Positions 35,871 through 47,601 of a DNA stretch of 64,000 nt are shown one piece after another. Source of the DNA: Rhinopomastus cyanomelas (taxonomy: Eukaryota > Chordata > Aves > Bucerotiformes > Rhinopomastidae); NCBI GenBank assembly GCA_013400115.1, contig VXBP01002362.1:1-64000 (forward strand), given 5' to 3'. Position 1 is the stretch's first letter; each line of letters opens with the position of its first letter. The notes beneath the pieces were generated by a model. That model did not search any database. It saw only the letters and a list, made by a program, of their open reading frames with translations, and was not told where the DNA came from. Both the position numbers and the translations under genes were made by a program.

Positions 35871-37689
35871 ACTTACAGAAGATAAAAGTCCACTATCTTC
35901 TGTCCTAAATACTCAATGCTTCTGAAGGAAGAAGAAAAGAACCATAACTTGAAACTTCATTGTTATATTTATAGATTACTTAATATTCCAGATTAAGGGT
36001 TCATAAAATTTTATTGAATTCTGATTGATGCTTCTCATGGCTGATAAATCACTTCGGGTCACAGCTGGGTGTATTAAAGGGTTTGTTTGATTTAGAATGC
36101 GCATGTAAATGGCAAGGCTCAGTTTATGAGGTTCGTAATTCCTTGAGTGAGACTTCCAATACAGTTCACTAATCTATTTGATTTTTATTATCTTTTTCTC
36201 AATAACAGGCACTTTCTTAATAGGTATTTTGACATTGAGGTTTGATGGCATTTAAAAAGCTGACAGACCCATGCACAGAAGTTACAAGTCAGATGTATTA
36301 AATTGTTCAGTCATGAGATCATTCCATCCCAGAAATAGAATCTCTGCTCGTCTTTTTCAATTTAGGTTTAAATTTTGTTCTAGTAGTTTGAAAACAATAT
36401 TCTATAGAAAATAATTTATATTCACTTTCACAAAAGTTTGAATTTTCTTTCTGCTTCTCCACAAGTTAGCAGAGTGAGAAAGAGAAAAATTGGAGGATCC
36501 CAAAAACTCCTATAGTTTTGAGCACTTCCAAAATCAGTATAAATCAGTTGGATAAATAAAAACCCTCCAGTATTATTGGAGGACTGATTTTTATATTCCT
36601 CTATGGATTGCTATTCCTTTATTTGTACAAGCCAGTCTGTCTTTCAAAATACACTGCATCTTCATACCAGTATAAAATTTGAGTAGGCAGCCTTCCTATT
36701 CTGAGTAAAATCCAGGTCAAACTTCTTGACAAGATTCTACTGGCTCCTATTTTTTGTGTGTCTCTATAACATCAGTCAGTAACTCAGATAAGATGTTCTT
36801 CAGTGGATTTATAACAGAGTATTTTATCTTTAAACTTCTTTTCAATAAACTTTTAATTTGCAAAAAGATCTTTACATTTTAAGTGTGTGACTATATTTAA
36901 GGGGAGCTTTCTTTTCATAACAAACGTGAAAATGTAATATACATAGCCAGCGCGAGCTCATTACTGCGCTATTTTAGAACTTTCATAAGCATATCTGTGC
37001 CAAAATAAATAAGTGTTTTTTCCTTAACAACCTGTACTACTTTCAGGCAGCAATATGCTCTTGCTGCAGGCAGAGGAAGAACCATCTTTCCTGATGGCCT
37101 GAAGCTTTTTACCCTGTAGACATGGTTGCAGAAGCATTAGGGATGTAGTCCTGCAGCGAAAACACCATTTTCCTCTCTGTACAAGCAGTTCAAACGTCAT
37201 GCACGTGTTCCCTTCTTGGAAATATCTGCCTGGTTCCGTGCAGGTTTTTTAGCTCTGAAACACAAAATGTCTACATGTTGTCAACATAATTCTGAAGAAG
37301 TGCCTGTGTGAATGCAGGTGCTTGTAGGGAAGGGGTAATGTTATCTTTGGAATAGATTAGTACAAATGGGAGCACAATGGCAGAGACCGGAGAGATTTGT
37401 GTGGGATTTTCATTCCACTTGCAGGAATAGTTAGGAGCTGTTGTCTGTAGTCGTTACTCCTTTTTCACGATGCTGCACCTCTTAATCTAAAAATCTTTGT
37501 GCCGAAGAAGAGCTGTAAGAGAGTTTGTACCCTAAAGAGCACACTGCTTTTTCCGCTGCTGGTTTTGTGGATCTCTCTAGGTTCTTATCACTTGGATATT
37601 TGAATATGGATTGGCATGTTAGTTTGTGTCATTGTAAATACAAATACCGCTAAAGCAATGAATATAAAATATATTAATATTTAAACTGA
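35871..37689. other. Non-coding, nothing recognised
   Basis: Strongly AT-rich with no recognised gene or repeat. Confidence 0.5.
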
Positions 37690-37885
37690 CAGTCTCCTTC
37701 AGAAATCACTCCTCTCAGTTTTGTATCATCAGTAGACTTGCTGACTCTACTCCCTCATCCAGGTCATTGATGAATATACTGACCAGAACTGGTCCCAGCA
37801 GTGACCCCTGAAGGACTCCACTAGATACAGGCCTCCAACTAGACTCTGTCCCATTGACCACTACTCTCTGCCTAGTTTTAGCTAG
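37690..37885 (-). repeat. CR1 RT fragment in inverted orientation
   Basis: The minus strand reads KTRQRVVVNGTESSWRPVSS, then GVLQGSLLGPVLVSIFINDL, the CR1 RT palm entrance. It ends just past the catalytic region. It abuts, head to head, the plus-strand CR1 starting near 37886. Confidence 0.9.
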
Positions 37886-38573
37886 TGGAAATGAATGCAC
37901 CCTCAGTACTTTTGCTGGCAACACCAAACTGTGTGGTGAAGACAACACACTAGAGGGAAGGGGTGGCAATCCAGAGGGACCTTGACAGGCTCAAGAAGTG
38001 GGCTGTGAAAACCACATGAAGTTCAACGAGGGCAAGTGCAAAGTTCTGCACCTGAGTCAAGGCAATCCCATACATGAATACAGACTGGGAGGAGAAAGGG
38101 TTGAGGACAGTCCTGAGGAGAAGGACTTGGGAGTGGTGGTGGAGCAGAAGTTTAACAGGAGCCATTAGCATGCTTGCAGCCCAGAAAGCCAAACGTGTCC
38201 TGGGCNCTAGACTCTGTCCCATTGACCACTACTCTCTGCCTAGTTTTAGCTAGTGGAAATGAATGCACCCTCAGTACTTTTGCTGGCAACACCAAACTGT
38301 GTGGTGAAGACAACACACTAGAGGGAAGGGGTGGCAATCCAGAGGGACCTTGACAGGCTCAAGAAGTGGGCTGTGAAAACCACATGAAGTTCAACGAGGG
38401 CAAGTGCAAAGTTCTGCACCTGAGTCAAGGCAATCCCATACATGAATACAGACTGGGAGGAGAAAGGGTTGAGGACAGTCCTGAGGAGAAGGACTTGGGA
38501 GTGGTGGTGGAGCAGAAGTTTAACAGGAGCCATTAGCATGCTTGCAGCCCAGAAAGCCAAACGTGTCCTGGGC
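37839..38573 (+). repeat. Perfect 367-bp direct repeat separated by one N
   Basis: Bases 37839-38205 recur, base for base as far as I compared, at 38207-38573, with a constant offset of 368. The single N at 38206 lies exactly between. The repeat starts inside the minus-strand CR1 piece and ends inside the plus-strand one, so its ends do not follow element boundaries. This pattern points to an unmerged contig overlap and not a biological duplication. Confidence 0.93.
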
Positions 38574-38810
38574 CACATCAGAAAAAGCACTGACGGTTGG
38601 TCAAGGGAACATATTCTCCCCCTCTACTCTGTACTGAAGGGGGCCTACAAGAAAGCTGGGGTAGGCTTTTTACACTGGCACATAGCAAGAGAACAAGGGG
38701 AAATGGTCACAAACTTGAAGAGGAGAGATTTAGGTTGGACATTAGGAAAAAATTCTTTCCTGTGAGAGGTGTGAGATGCTGGAACAGGTTTCCCAAGGAA
38801 GTTGTGGCTG
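37886..38810 (+). repeat. CR1 LINE, upstream part (length inflated by assembly join)
   Basis: Starts GAATGCACCCTCAGTACTTT. The catalytic box reads FAGN instead of FADD (37911-37922, repeated at 38279-38290). It continues DLGVVVEQKFN, AAQKAKRVLGHIRKSTDGWS and ERFRLDIRKKFFPVRGVRCW up to GTTGTGGCTG. The true element lacks the second copy of the 367-bp repeat. It resumes at 39014 after an insertion. Confidence 0.92.
38206..38206. other. Single-N assembly join
   Basis: One unresolved base flanked on both sides by the same 367-bp sequence, as expected when a scaffolder places two overlapping contigs end to end with a minimal gap. Confidence 0.9.
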
Positions 38811-39013
38811 TCTATCATGGTTTAGCACCAGGTTAGCCCAAAGAAAACTATATTCTGCACAACCATGCAGAAGAAAATCTGTTTCCTCCCACCACGAGGT
38901 GGGGAAAAGAGAGTTCCACTTATGGAAACTGGAACTAAAATATTAAACTTTATTGAACTTTATAAGACATTTTATTAAATGGAAACAAATACAATTTCAC
39001 CAAATCCATAACA
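38811..39013. mobile_element. LTR-like insertion inside a CR1
   Basis: About 203 bp separates two contiguous halves of a CR1 (..GTTGTGGCTG / TGCCTCATCTCTGG..). CTG is present at both edges (38808-38810 and 39014-39016), so a 3-bp duplication or overlap is possible. The ATCATGGTTTAGCACCAG start and A/T-rich remainder (ATTTTATTAAATGG) resemble avian endogenous-retrovirus LTRs. No primer-binding site or paired LTR is visible. It could instead be another short element. Confidence 0.5.
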
Positions 39014-39178
39014 CTGCCTCATCTCTGGAAGTATTCAAGGCCAGGTTGGATGGAGCCCTGAGTGACGGGATCTAGTGAAGATGTCCCTGCCTATGCAGGG
39101 AGGTTGGAACTAGATGAACTTTAAGGTCCCTTCCAACTCTACCCATTCTATGATCTATTACTATGATCTATTACTGAA
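39014..39178 (+). repeat. CR1 LINE 3' end, continuing from 38810
   Basis: CCTCATCTCTGGAAGTATTC, then CCAGGTTGGATGGAGCCCTG and GGTTGGAACTAGATGAACTT, ending CCATTCTATGATCTATTACT. A 13-bp unit (ATGATCTATTACT) occurs twice at the very end (about 39151-39176). Confidence 0.92.
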
Positions 39179-42100
39179 GAATGAAATTACCAGAGCAGTC
39201 TGTGAAGACATTCCACCACCCCACTCTGTTCCACCATCTTTTGCCCTAGGGTTTGTTTTGGCACAATGACTAGCTTCTTTGGAATTGCCCAAAGCTGACT
39301 ATGCATCAGGAAAGCTGGGAAAGAAATGCCTGAAGTCCAGCTTGAAAGTGTCAGTGTAGTTGGAACAAAAGATGAATGGGGGGCTAAGTCACTTTTTAGA
39401 GCAGAGCTCTCTTGGTGCGAGGCAGTAGGCTGGATGTGGCTGGGATGTCTGCTAGGCACATGTCTTCACTTGGGGAGAGGAGGTAAAAGGCTTTTATGAC
39501 AGAGTATATAGCCAAATGGCCATTTGCCATTTTCTTCCCTCGTGCAAGGCCAGACCCCAGTTGCAGACACCAGCATATGCATGTCCCTGTCAAAGCAAGG
39601 AGATAAGAGCTTGGAACCCCCTTCCACCACCAGGACAGTCAGACACCAAAGCACATTCAATGCCCATTTGTGAAAATCCAGGCACATTGTCTTTTTCTAT
39701 CAAACACGGAGAAGTTGCACTTTTCTTCAAAGGAAAGCAATAAAGACTTGTTTCTCCTGCTTCTCCCTAACCATCAGAAGCATCAGGGGAAGAAGACTGC
39801 ATTTATGTTATTTAGTTAAGAATTATTAATATATTCAGTTTCATGGAGATTTTTCTTGTACAACTCACTAGAAAGTATTACCAACCAGAAATTAAAAGGA
39901 TGAGACATGTAGCTATTAATTTTTGGAAATATTCAATACATTTTTGTGCTGGATTTTTTCCAGTTGAGTCAATTCTCTGCTGGTTGTGAAAAAAGTAAAG
40001 TAGTTATAATGCCAAGGGAAGTGTGACTAAACTGAAACTTGTTACTGAGTTGGCTTCATAGCTTCCGAGTTGTCAACCCGTGGACGGAAGATGAGCAGCA
40101 CTGTGTAGACGGATCTTCTCAGCACTGTACAGAAAGAAACTATTAATAGAAATAAATATTTTGCACACAAACAGAAAAGAAAAACACTAAAATACATGTC
40201 AGTTTATAGACATACCTAATAGTAAACCTATTTATGAAAAGATTTTTCTGCTACAGTTGTAACCAACTTTTCTGAAAGTACTTAGAAATATTTGCAATTA
40301 ATTATGCAAGGCTGCCTGTATTCCTGCATATACATGGGCATGTGCAGACATACTCACACACGTGCATGTGTCATCACTCTTCCAACAGGATTTGCCTTTA
40401 GCAAATGACTGGCAGTGCTAAAATTACTATCGGGACCTTCATCATATTGAAGTAGTATCATTCAAAGGCAATTGTAAAATGGAGCTTTGTGTGAAGACAG
40501 AAAGATACTAAAATGGAAAGCATGTCTCATCCCCTTGCTTTTGCCTCTCTCCTCTGTAATGTTTTCCATTGTTCTGCCTCCATCACCTTTCTAAACACCT
40601 TGCTGCTCCTAGCTGCTTTCATACTTACTACCAACACATCCTTTGACACTCCCCTTGAGCCTGACCAAGAGGCAATTGCTCACTCTCACATGCACATTAA
40701 CTTTTCTCTTTGTTATTAGCTGAAAAGTTGCCACTATGCTGGCTCTTCAAGTTGGTTGGGTTTAGATGGGATTTTTCATGGCAATTAATCAGATTAATTT
40801 TTGTTCTTTAAACATTGCACTGCAGCTTTGATGTTTCTGTTCTTCCCAGTAACACGTCATCGACGGAATCTTTTCTGAATACAGCACCCTAGCAGGCAGC
40901 CTGATGGGAGGATAAGTTCATGGCATTTTTGCACCCAGCTACTACCAATTGTTAGCGATGTTATGACAGTAGTAAAATCGGTGTCTGTCAATCCATCTGT
41001 AATAAATGGGAGAAGAAGTCACACATTGTTTCTATGCAGGGGCAGAGTAAGGACTGGAGATGATGCTAAGCATATGTATGGCACTGAAGAGCACAGAACT
41101 ACACCACTGCTTGAGCTGCATCTGATTCAGCTTATGACAAAGGATGAGCATGCAATAATGGAGTAAGTGTTTGCAAATATTTTGCTACTGAGTTTAAATC
41201 ACAGATTTATTTCAATAATAAATATGAGAGTGCATCTCGATAGGCTGTTAGTTGAGTTGTGTGGGTGGTTAATCTTTTATTTTTATTCAGATGATTTGGT
41301 GAAATCACAGTTTTTTTATTTTCTCTGTAGTAAGAAAACTGAACTCAGTCATCAGCTGCACCAAGTGATCTTTGCTGCTAGTGAAATCATAGGACAATAA
41401 CATAAGAATCATTATGTGGAATTTTGTTTATTCAATTTGCATATGCATGAGAAGCTGTCCAGAGAATGCTAGGCAAGACAACATTTTGGTGAAAATTTAG
41501 AGAAAAAAGGGCTTTTCAGCATTAGAATCAATCTTTAGCTGCTGCAACAGAATTAAAACTGGTCTGAGTTAGTTTATGAAAGTACTGTTCATACTTTACC
41601 ATTCATGAGCCAGTATGAAAACTTGGAAGCTAGATCTCCTTGCGGACTGTAAGCAAAAAATGTTAATTATTTTGGAGAGGCTTCATCAGCTGGAAAGCAT
41701 TAACCACACTGTTACCAGTTATTGTGGAAAGAGCCTTGAATTTGTATTTCCAAAATTGGAGATGACAGCGCAGTTTATAATGTTGTCAAGGGACTGAGCA
41801 TCTGAAGCTGCAAGCTCTTCGGTGTGGTAGAATGAAAATGGGAGCTGCACTGAGGAATGATTGCTCCATCAGCTGCAGTGTGCTGCAGTCAGGGCTGGAG
41901 GAGCTGCCTGTGTCTTGCTTGCATTTTGGAGAACGGTCATCATTCTGCTGTCATGGTTGTTCCTGTTTCAATGCCAGACCACATGCTTCATTTCTTATTT
42001 TTATCTCATTTCCAAGTCTCACAACTGGTACAAGCCCTCTTTTGAGCTGCAAGAACAAAATGCTGGGAGCAGGATTCACAGGTCTGGCTCCAGCAGCCAC

Positions 42101-42640
42101 ATCCAGGCATCCTCTGATCTAATCAGGAAAACTGAAAGGTCAAGACTTTATGCCTGTATCAAAGCCTGTGGGACAGTCTTTTTAAGGCAACTTTATTAAA
42201 AACTCATGCTAGAACTCTTTTGTAAAAGAAGACTATTCATCACTGAGGTTTTTCTTTAAAAAAGACCATGAACCATCTGTCCCACTGTATGTCACCACAT
42301 GGCTTACAAACTCAGAAAGCGGACAGATAGTCATCAGACATGAAGATTCTGATCAAGGTTAAAACAGCCTAGTGCTGAGTCTATATGTGCACTGTTTTGG
42401 TTTCCTCTTATGTCAGTAGACATATAGTCAATGCCAACAGTGGAGTAACAAACAACTGGAGTCACGTTGAACTGTGCTTAAGCAGACACAAGGGGTCAGA
42501 TTTAGTTGTTCCAACACAGACACTTAGTATTGGTTCAGGTGCTACGAAGGACTTTTCTTGACCTCTTACTAGTGCTTCATAAAGATTCATGTGCTCCCTA
42601 GGTTGTATTTGCCATCCCTTGCAGATATCTTTATCCTGTC
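39179..42640. other. Non-coding, nothing recognised
   Basis: About 3.5 kb without recognised exon or repeat. Several short overlapping frames (39187-39743, 40513-40719, 41832-42199) look like chance. Confidence 0.5.
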
Positions 42641-43100
42641 AGAGAATCACAGATACACATAATGATAGGGGTTGGAAGGGACCTCTGAAGAGTGTGTTGT
42701 CCAACATGCCTGATAGAGCAGGATCATCTAGAGCAGGTTGCGCAGGATTCTGTCCAGGTGGGTTTTGAATGTCTCCAGAGAAGGACATACACAACCTCTC
42801 TGAACAACATGTTCCAGTGTTCTACAACCCTTAAAGTTCTTCTTCATGCTTACATGGAACTTCCTGTGTTCCGTTTTGTGCCTGTTACCCCTTGTCCTGC
42901 ATCTGGGCACCACTAAAAACAGACTGGCACCCTCCTCCTGACACTCCTCCTTTAGATATTTATACACATTGGTAAGATTCCCAGTCAGACATCTCCAGGA
43001 ATAAAAAGACCCCACATCCTTCACCTTTTCCTTAGAAGAGCAATGTTCCAGTTCCCTAATCATCTTCATAGACCTGGCTGTATGGTTCTGGACAATCTGC
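42641..43100 (-). repeat. Old CR1 LINE 3' end
   Basis: Tail AGAATCACAGATACACATAA, then GGTTGGAAGGGACCTCTGAA and TGTTCCAGTGTTCTACAACC. The minus strand encodes CRTRGNRHKTEHRKFHVSMK, then KNFKGCRTLEHVVQ, with the upstream MKMIRELEHCSSKEKVKDVG part. Many substitutions mark it as old. Confidence 0.92.
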
Positions 43101-43178
43101 ATCTAGTGATCCTTCTTGAGCAGAGGGATTAGACTAGGTGATTTCAAAATATCTCTTGCAACCTAAATGATACTGTGC
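43101..43178 (+). repeat. Short CR1 tail, head-to-head with previous copy
   Basis: ATCTAGTGATCCTTCTTGAG, then GGGATTAGACTAGGTGATTT and GCAACCTAAATGATACTGTG match the last ~75 bp of CR1 in plus orientation. It lies against the 5' end of the minus-strand copy. Confidence 0.75.
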
Positions 43179-44160
43179 TGTCAAGTGGCAACAGATGGTC
43201 GTGCCTTGGGCACCTGAAAGTTGCTGCTCTGCCAAAATGGCTGTAAGCTTCAACATCAGTGGTGACTCCAGCTCCACTCATTTGAGGATGCTTAGGATCT
43301 AGTACCCAAGGACATACCATACATCTGACTGGGACTGGCAGATGAAGAACATCACTTACAGGAGTCATGCTCGCTTTCTGTGCAAGTCTAGGACACCATC
43401 GCCTCAGGTACACAAGACACCAGTTATTGATTGACTTCTCAATGGCCATGCCTTTTGGACTATTATGTACCCCAGAACACAGAAGTCAAAGTCTGCCCAA
43501 AATGAGTCACTTCCATGGTAGGACAGGTACAATGCACCTACTTTGCGTGCACTATGCTTCTGCATTCCATGCTTTTGTCTTCTTATGTTAACAAGCTCCA
43601 GTAGGTGGAATTTCCTTGCTGTGCTGGTATTTCTTTGATGCATGTCTAAACCATCTCTTGGGCAAACCTAAAATGGATTGTTAATTGTTTTTAAATTTAA
43701 GGCAGATATTTTCATACCTTAATTGAATCCTGCGTCCTTTACCGTAACAGTTGTTGAGTCTCTAAAACCACACATGGTGGCACATCGTCTTTCCAGCCTA
43801 CTAGTTGGTAACCAAAGCACTGCAGCAGCCATCACATAGGCTGTGAGGGAATTGTCCTGCTTTAGTTGTCATCTCACATCTGTCTTTCACCATCTCATGT
43901 CTAGACTCTCAGTATGCAAGCACAAACAGCAAGTGTGCAACAGCGTGCCCGAGTTACATGAAGGGATGTTTCATTAAATACTAGAGATTGGGAAGATCCT
44001 GCTCACGCCAGAGGATGAGGGCTATGGATATGATGTGTGTCTTTTATTATCTGTATCACAATGAGGCAGAGCACTTGGCATTTCTATGCTAGTGAGCTTT
44101 CACTGAAGTAACTACCTCTTCCTGTTAAACCATAGTTGTGCTATTGTCTGAACAGGAGAA
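43179..44160. other. Non-coding, nothing recognised
   Basis: No recognised feature. Frames on both strands near 43144-43643 are unsupported. Confidence 0.5.
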
Positions 44161-44257
44161 TCTTAGAATCATTACGGATTGGAAGGGACCTCGAAAGATC
44201 ATCCAGTCCAATCCCCCCACCACAGCAGGACCGCCTATACCAAGTCACACAGGAACA
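44161..44257 (-). repeat. Young short CR1 tail
   Basis: ATCTTAGAATCATTACGGAT, GGACCTCGAAAGATCATCCA, then CCAAGTCACACAGGAACA. Extreme 5' truncation to about 97 bp with few differences from other young copies. Confidence 0.94.
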
Positions 44258-47128
44258 AGCAGCAGAATCAAATGAAGGATGAAGAGGGTTGTTTTCCTTT
44301 TGGTCTCTAAAAATGAAACTGTAGACAGAGACACTTTTTCCGAATATCCATCACCCTTTCTATTTGGTTATTGAGTGCAAATAAGTCTCATTTTCTTACT
44401 CAAAACATTTTCTCACACATGTTCAGCACAGGCATGTCCCTCTTATGTTTCCCAAGTAAAGGAGAAGACACAACACTGGGATGCCAGGAGGGTCCTTATC
44501 CAAAATCACACTGTAAGGCACATTTCCAGTCCCTCAGTCTGCTGCCAACATCCTTTATCTCCCACTGCAGCTGGAAGAGGTCATTTCCCACCACAGAACT
44601 GATGCAAAGACAGATCCTTCATCTGTTGTCACAGCTGCCATTATTGGATTGAGGTAACTGCATTAGTGATTAATTTGTTGCATTCTATTTCCAGCTGCAG
44701 ACTGCCCAAGAACTAGCAGTGTTTGACTGCTTCACGATCTCTCTGCCTTGCTGCTCAAAATCCTTTTTCTAAGCATACAAATTTATCAGTTTGGATCAGC
44801 AAGGCAAACCCAGCAACATCAGAAGGGGTCGTACCAGCACACTGTCCCTCTTTCCCACCTCTCTGTCATCGCTGTAATCTCAATTTCCCTGGAACTGTAA
44901 GAGATGTAGAGATGTCAAGGAATCCACTTAGCTCACTTTATTTCCCTTGATGGGTATGACAGAGTTGCTTGCAATCAACCGAGCTGCTCTACTCTATGTA
45001 GGGGTTTAGCAAACAGCTCGTTTGCTTACAAACAGTTGCAACTTCTGCAATTATGTTCAGTGTGTTTTTATTCTTTTCCCACTAAAAATCCTGGCAGTTG
45101 AGGGCCATGAGCTTTTCAGGGTGGCAAAGATTACATGACAGGATTGCTCAGCACAGCCCAGTGTCACTGTTACATGCACCGACATGTACAAGCCTTGGTC
45201 ATGGTCCTGAACACACTGGGGTTAACTACAACCCTATGACTGAAAAAATATTCTCCTCCAAAAACCCCTTTGTTATTCCTTGGGTTTGGCTGAGGGTAGG
45301 GTGTTGTTTCCTTGCCTGGTCTATATTCCTTGCTCTTATATTAGTACTTGGAGCCTCATAGTATCTGGGCAATGATGCTTTTCTGTATAAGGAAGAAAGG
45401 GAAGGGACAGACAACTTCTGGGGGAATGTCAGAGATGACAACCCTTTGCCACCCACCTGCTTGCTGCCAACCAATGCTCAGAGAAAAGCCAGATGAGTGG
45501 AGGGAAGAAGACAAACTTGTGTACCTCACCTGGCTCCTGGCAGACAGCTCCTACCTTTCCACTGAAGACCTTTATACTGTCTTTACACTTTTGTCCCAGC
45601 TTGGAAGCAGTTTGCAGCTGCTTTGTGCAGACAAGACTTTTAAGATACAAGAACGACTCACATGAATGCAGCTTTGAGTTGCTCAGGTCTCACGTGAACG
45701 GTCTTGGTTATGAGAGCCCTAGCACGAGGCAGACAATAGCAGCTCCAGGGTGCAAGGATAAAGGTCAGCTGGCAAGTGCTGTTCACTCGTCCAGCCAAGG
45801 CAGTATGAATGTGCCCGATGTGAGCTAAAGCAGGGACGATGGCGTTCAGCAGCAACTGTTTTGTTTCTAAGGCACACGGGTCCAAATGGTAAAGGGTTTT
45901 GCAAATGGAATTTACTGTTCCAATGTAAATAATAACTGGCAAACAATGACGACTCCAGCCCTAAACCCAGCCAGCAACAAGTTGACATTTGTGCTGAAGA
46001 GCGTTTGCAGATTCCCCATGAGTTGGATAGAGCTATGTTTTGCAGCAATAATTGATTTATTACTGTGACAACCAGTGGAAATAGAAGGACCTGCTGGCAG
46101 GCAAGAGTGTGATTTGTTCCTCTGCAAACAAGCAAGAGGTGGCCAGCTGGCCAGTGGCCATTCCCAGGCAAAGGCCCAGGGGAGGATGCAGTTTTTGTCT
46201 CCTCTCTGCTTGAGTTTTTCCTGCTAAACAGTGAAGGAATTAGGACTTTTTATGTTGAACCAAACCAATTTGTATTTAGTAACATTTCCACAAAGAGAGT
46301 AAATCAGGGGGACAAAGGTCAGGCTGTCCTCTAGATATTTCTCTTCTCAAGCAATAGGACAACACTGTATCTGTTATTTATGAACAGAAAATCATTCTCA
46401 TTTGTACTGCAGCAGTCCCTGCAGGCACTAATCAAGGTCCCATTGTGCCAATGCCTGATTGGTGGCTGTGAACAGAAAATTGCTGGTGCCTGCTTGGATG
46501 CAGTTCAGAAACATCCATTTTTTGCCTTGTAAGGTTTAACATGAGCACGTTCTGATCAGCAAAGCACGTAAGTGCACATTTAAAGCAAACTCTCCAGCAA
46601 AATGTCCCAGTGTCTCCGTTGTCTTGAGGACAGGGAAATCTAAATATATGAGGAAATGTCTGGCTAAACCAGACCAGGCTGCTGAATACGGACCTCACAT
46701 CTTTTGAGTATTCCACATCTAAGGGAGACTTTTCTTTTGATGAATAGAATGGATCTGGGGGGTCGTTGGCCAGTCAGTATATCCAAACGAAGTCTTGAGC
46801 CACTGAATTTTCTCTCCTAGACATGTTCTAAGCCTGCAGCAGTGAACTGACAAAAAGAGCTGCAACTAATGGGAGTGCACTAGTCATCTGTAAGTACATC
46901 AGGGGTGTGAGCAACAGGGGAGATGAATCATTGCCATCTTCTGAAACAAAATAATGAAGTGTAATAGACTGAAATTAAGGCATGAAAAATGAGGCTGAAT
47001 GAAAAAAGTGCCAGTGAAAAAGTTGCCCAATTATAAAGTAAGAAGCCCAAAATTGTATGTGGCATTTAATGGTGGTTAATCTGGTATGGACTAAGACAGA
47101 AGGGTTAACTCTTCACTTGTAACAGACA
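44258..47128. other. Non-coding, nothing recognised
   Basis: About 2.9 kb. The open frames (for example 150 codons on the minus strand at 45719-46171) lack domain similarity, overlap each other in several phases and are not supported. Confidence 0.5.
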
Positions 47129-47503
47129 AACTGAAACAACTGGGATATGAGAGGCTCCGAGGTGATCTTATTGTGGCCTTCCAGTGTCTGAAGGGGGCCT
47201 ACAAAAAAGCTGGAGGGGGACTTTTTAGGATGTCAGGTAGCGACAGGACTAGGGGAAATGGAGCAAAGCTGGAGATGGGTAGATTCAGAGTGGATGTGAG
47301 GAGGAAGTTCTTCACCATGAGAGTGGTGAGAGCCTGGAATGGGTTGCCCAGGGAGGTGGTGGAGGCCCTGTCCTTGGAGATGTTTAAGGCCAGGCTGGAT
47401 GAGGCTCTGGCCAGCCTGATCTAGGGTGGGGTGTCCCTGCACATGGCAGGGGAGTTGGAACTGGATGATCCTGTGGTCCATTCTAACACTGACTAAATCT
47501 ATG
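47129..47503 (+). repeat. Older-subfamily CR1 LINE 3' end (composite pair)
   Basis: Encodes GAYKKAGGGLFRMSGSDRTR, then GNGAKLEMGRFRVDVRRKFF and WNGLPREVVEALSLEMFKAR. The 3' UTR is GATCTAGGGTGGGGTGTCCC and the terminus CACTGACTAAATCTATG. Same subfamily as 26458-26885. The next base begins a young CR1 tail. Confidence 0.94.
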
Positions 47504-47601
47504 ACTTGGTCTGGGTGATCCTGCTGTGCCAGGGGGATTGGACCAGATGATCTTTTGAGGTCCTTTCCAATCCCTAAGGCATCTATGATTCTGTGATTCT
47601 A
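47504..47601 (+). repeat. Young CR1 tail of the composite pair
   Basis: Starts ACTTGGTCTGGGTGATCCTG directly after ..AAATCTATG and ends ATCTATGATTCTGTGATTCT. It is 98 bp and has the same start point as the young part at 34758-34846. Confidence 0.93.

Noticed and set aside
38152..38590. Duplicate peptides suggesting a tandem gene duplication
   Set aside because: They arise from the 367-bp assembly repeat around the N at 38206 and from antisense reading of CR1.
45719..46171. 150-codon minus-strand frame
   Set aside because: No ATG-supported start with family similarity, composition is random-looking, and it overlaps several other frames in different phases.
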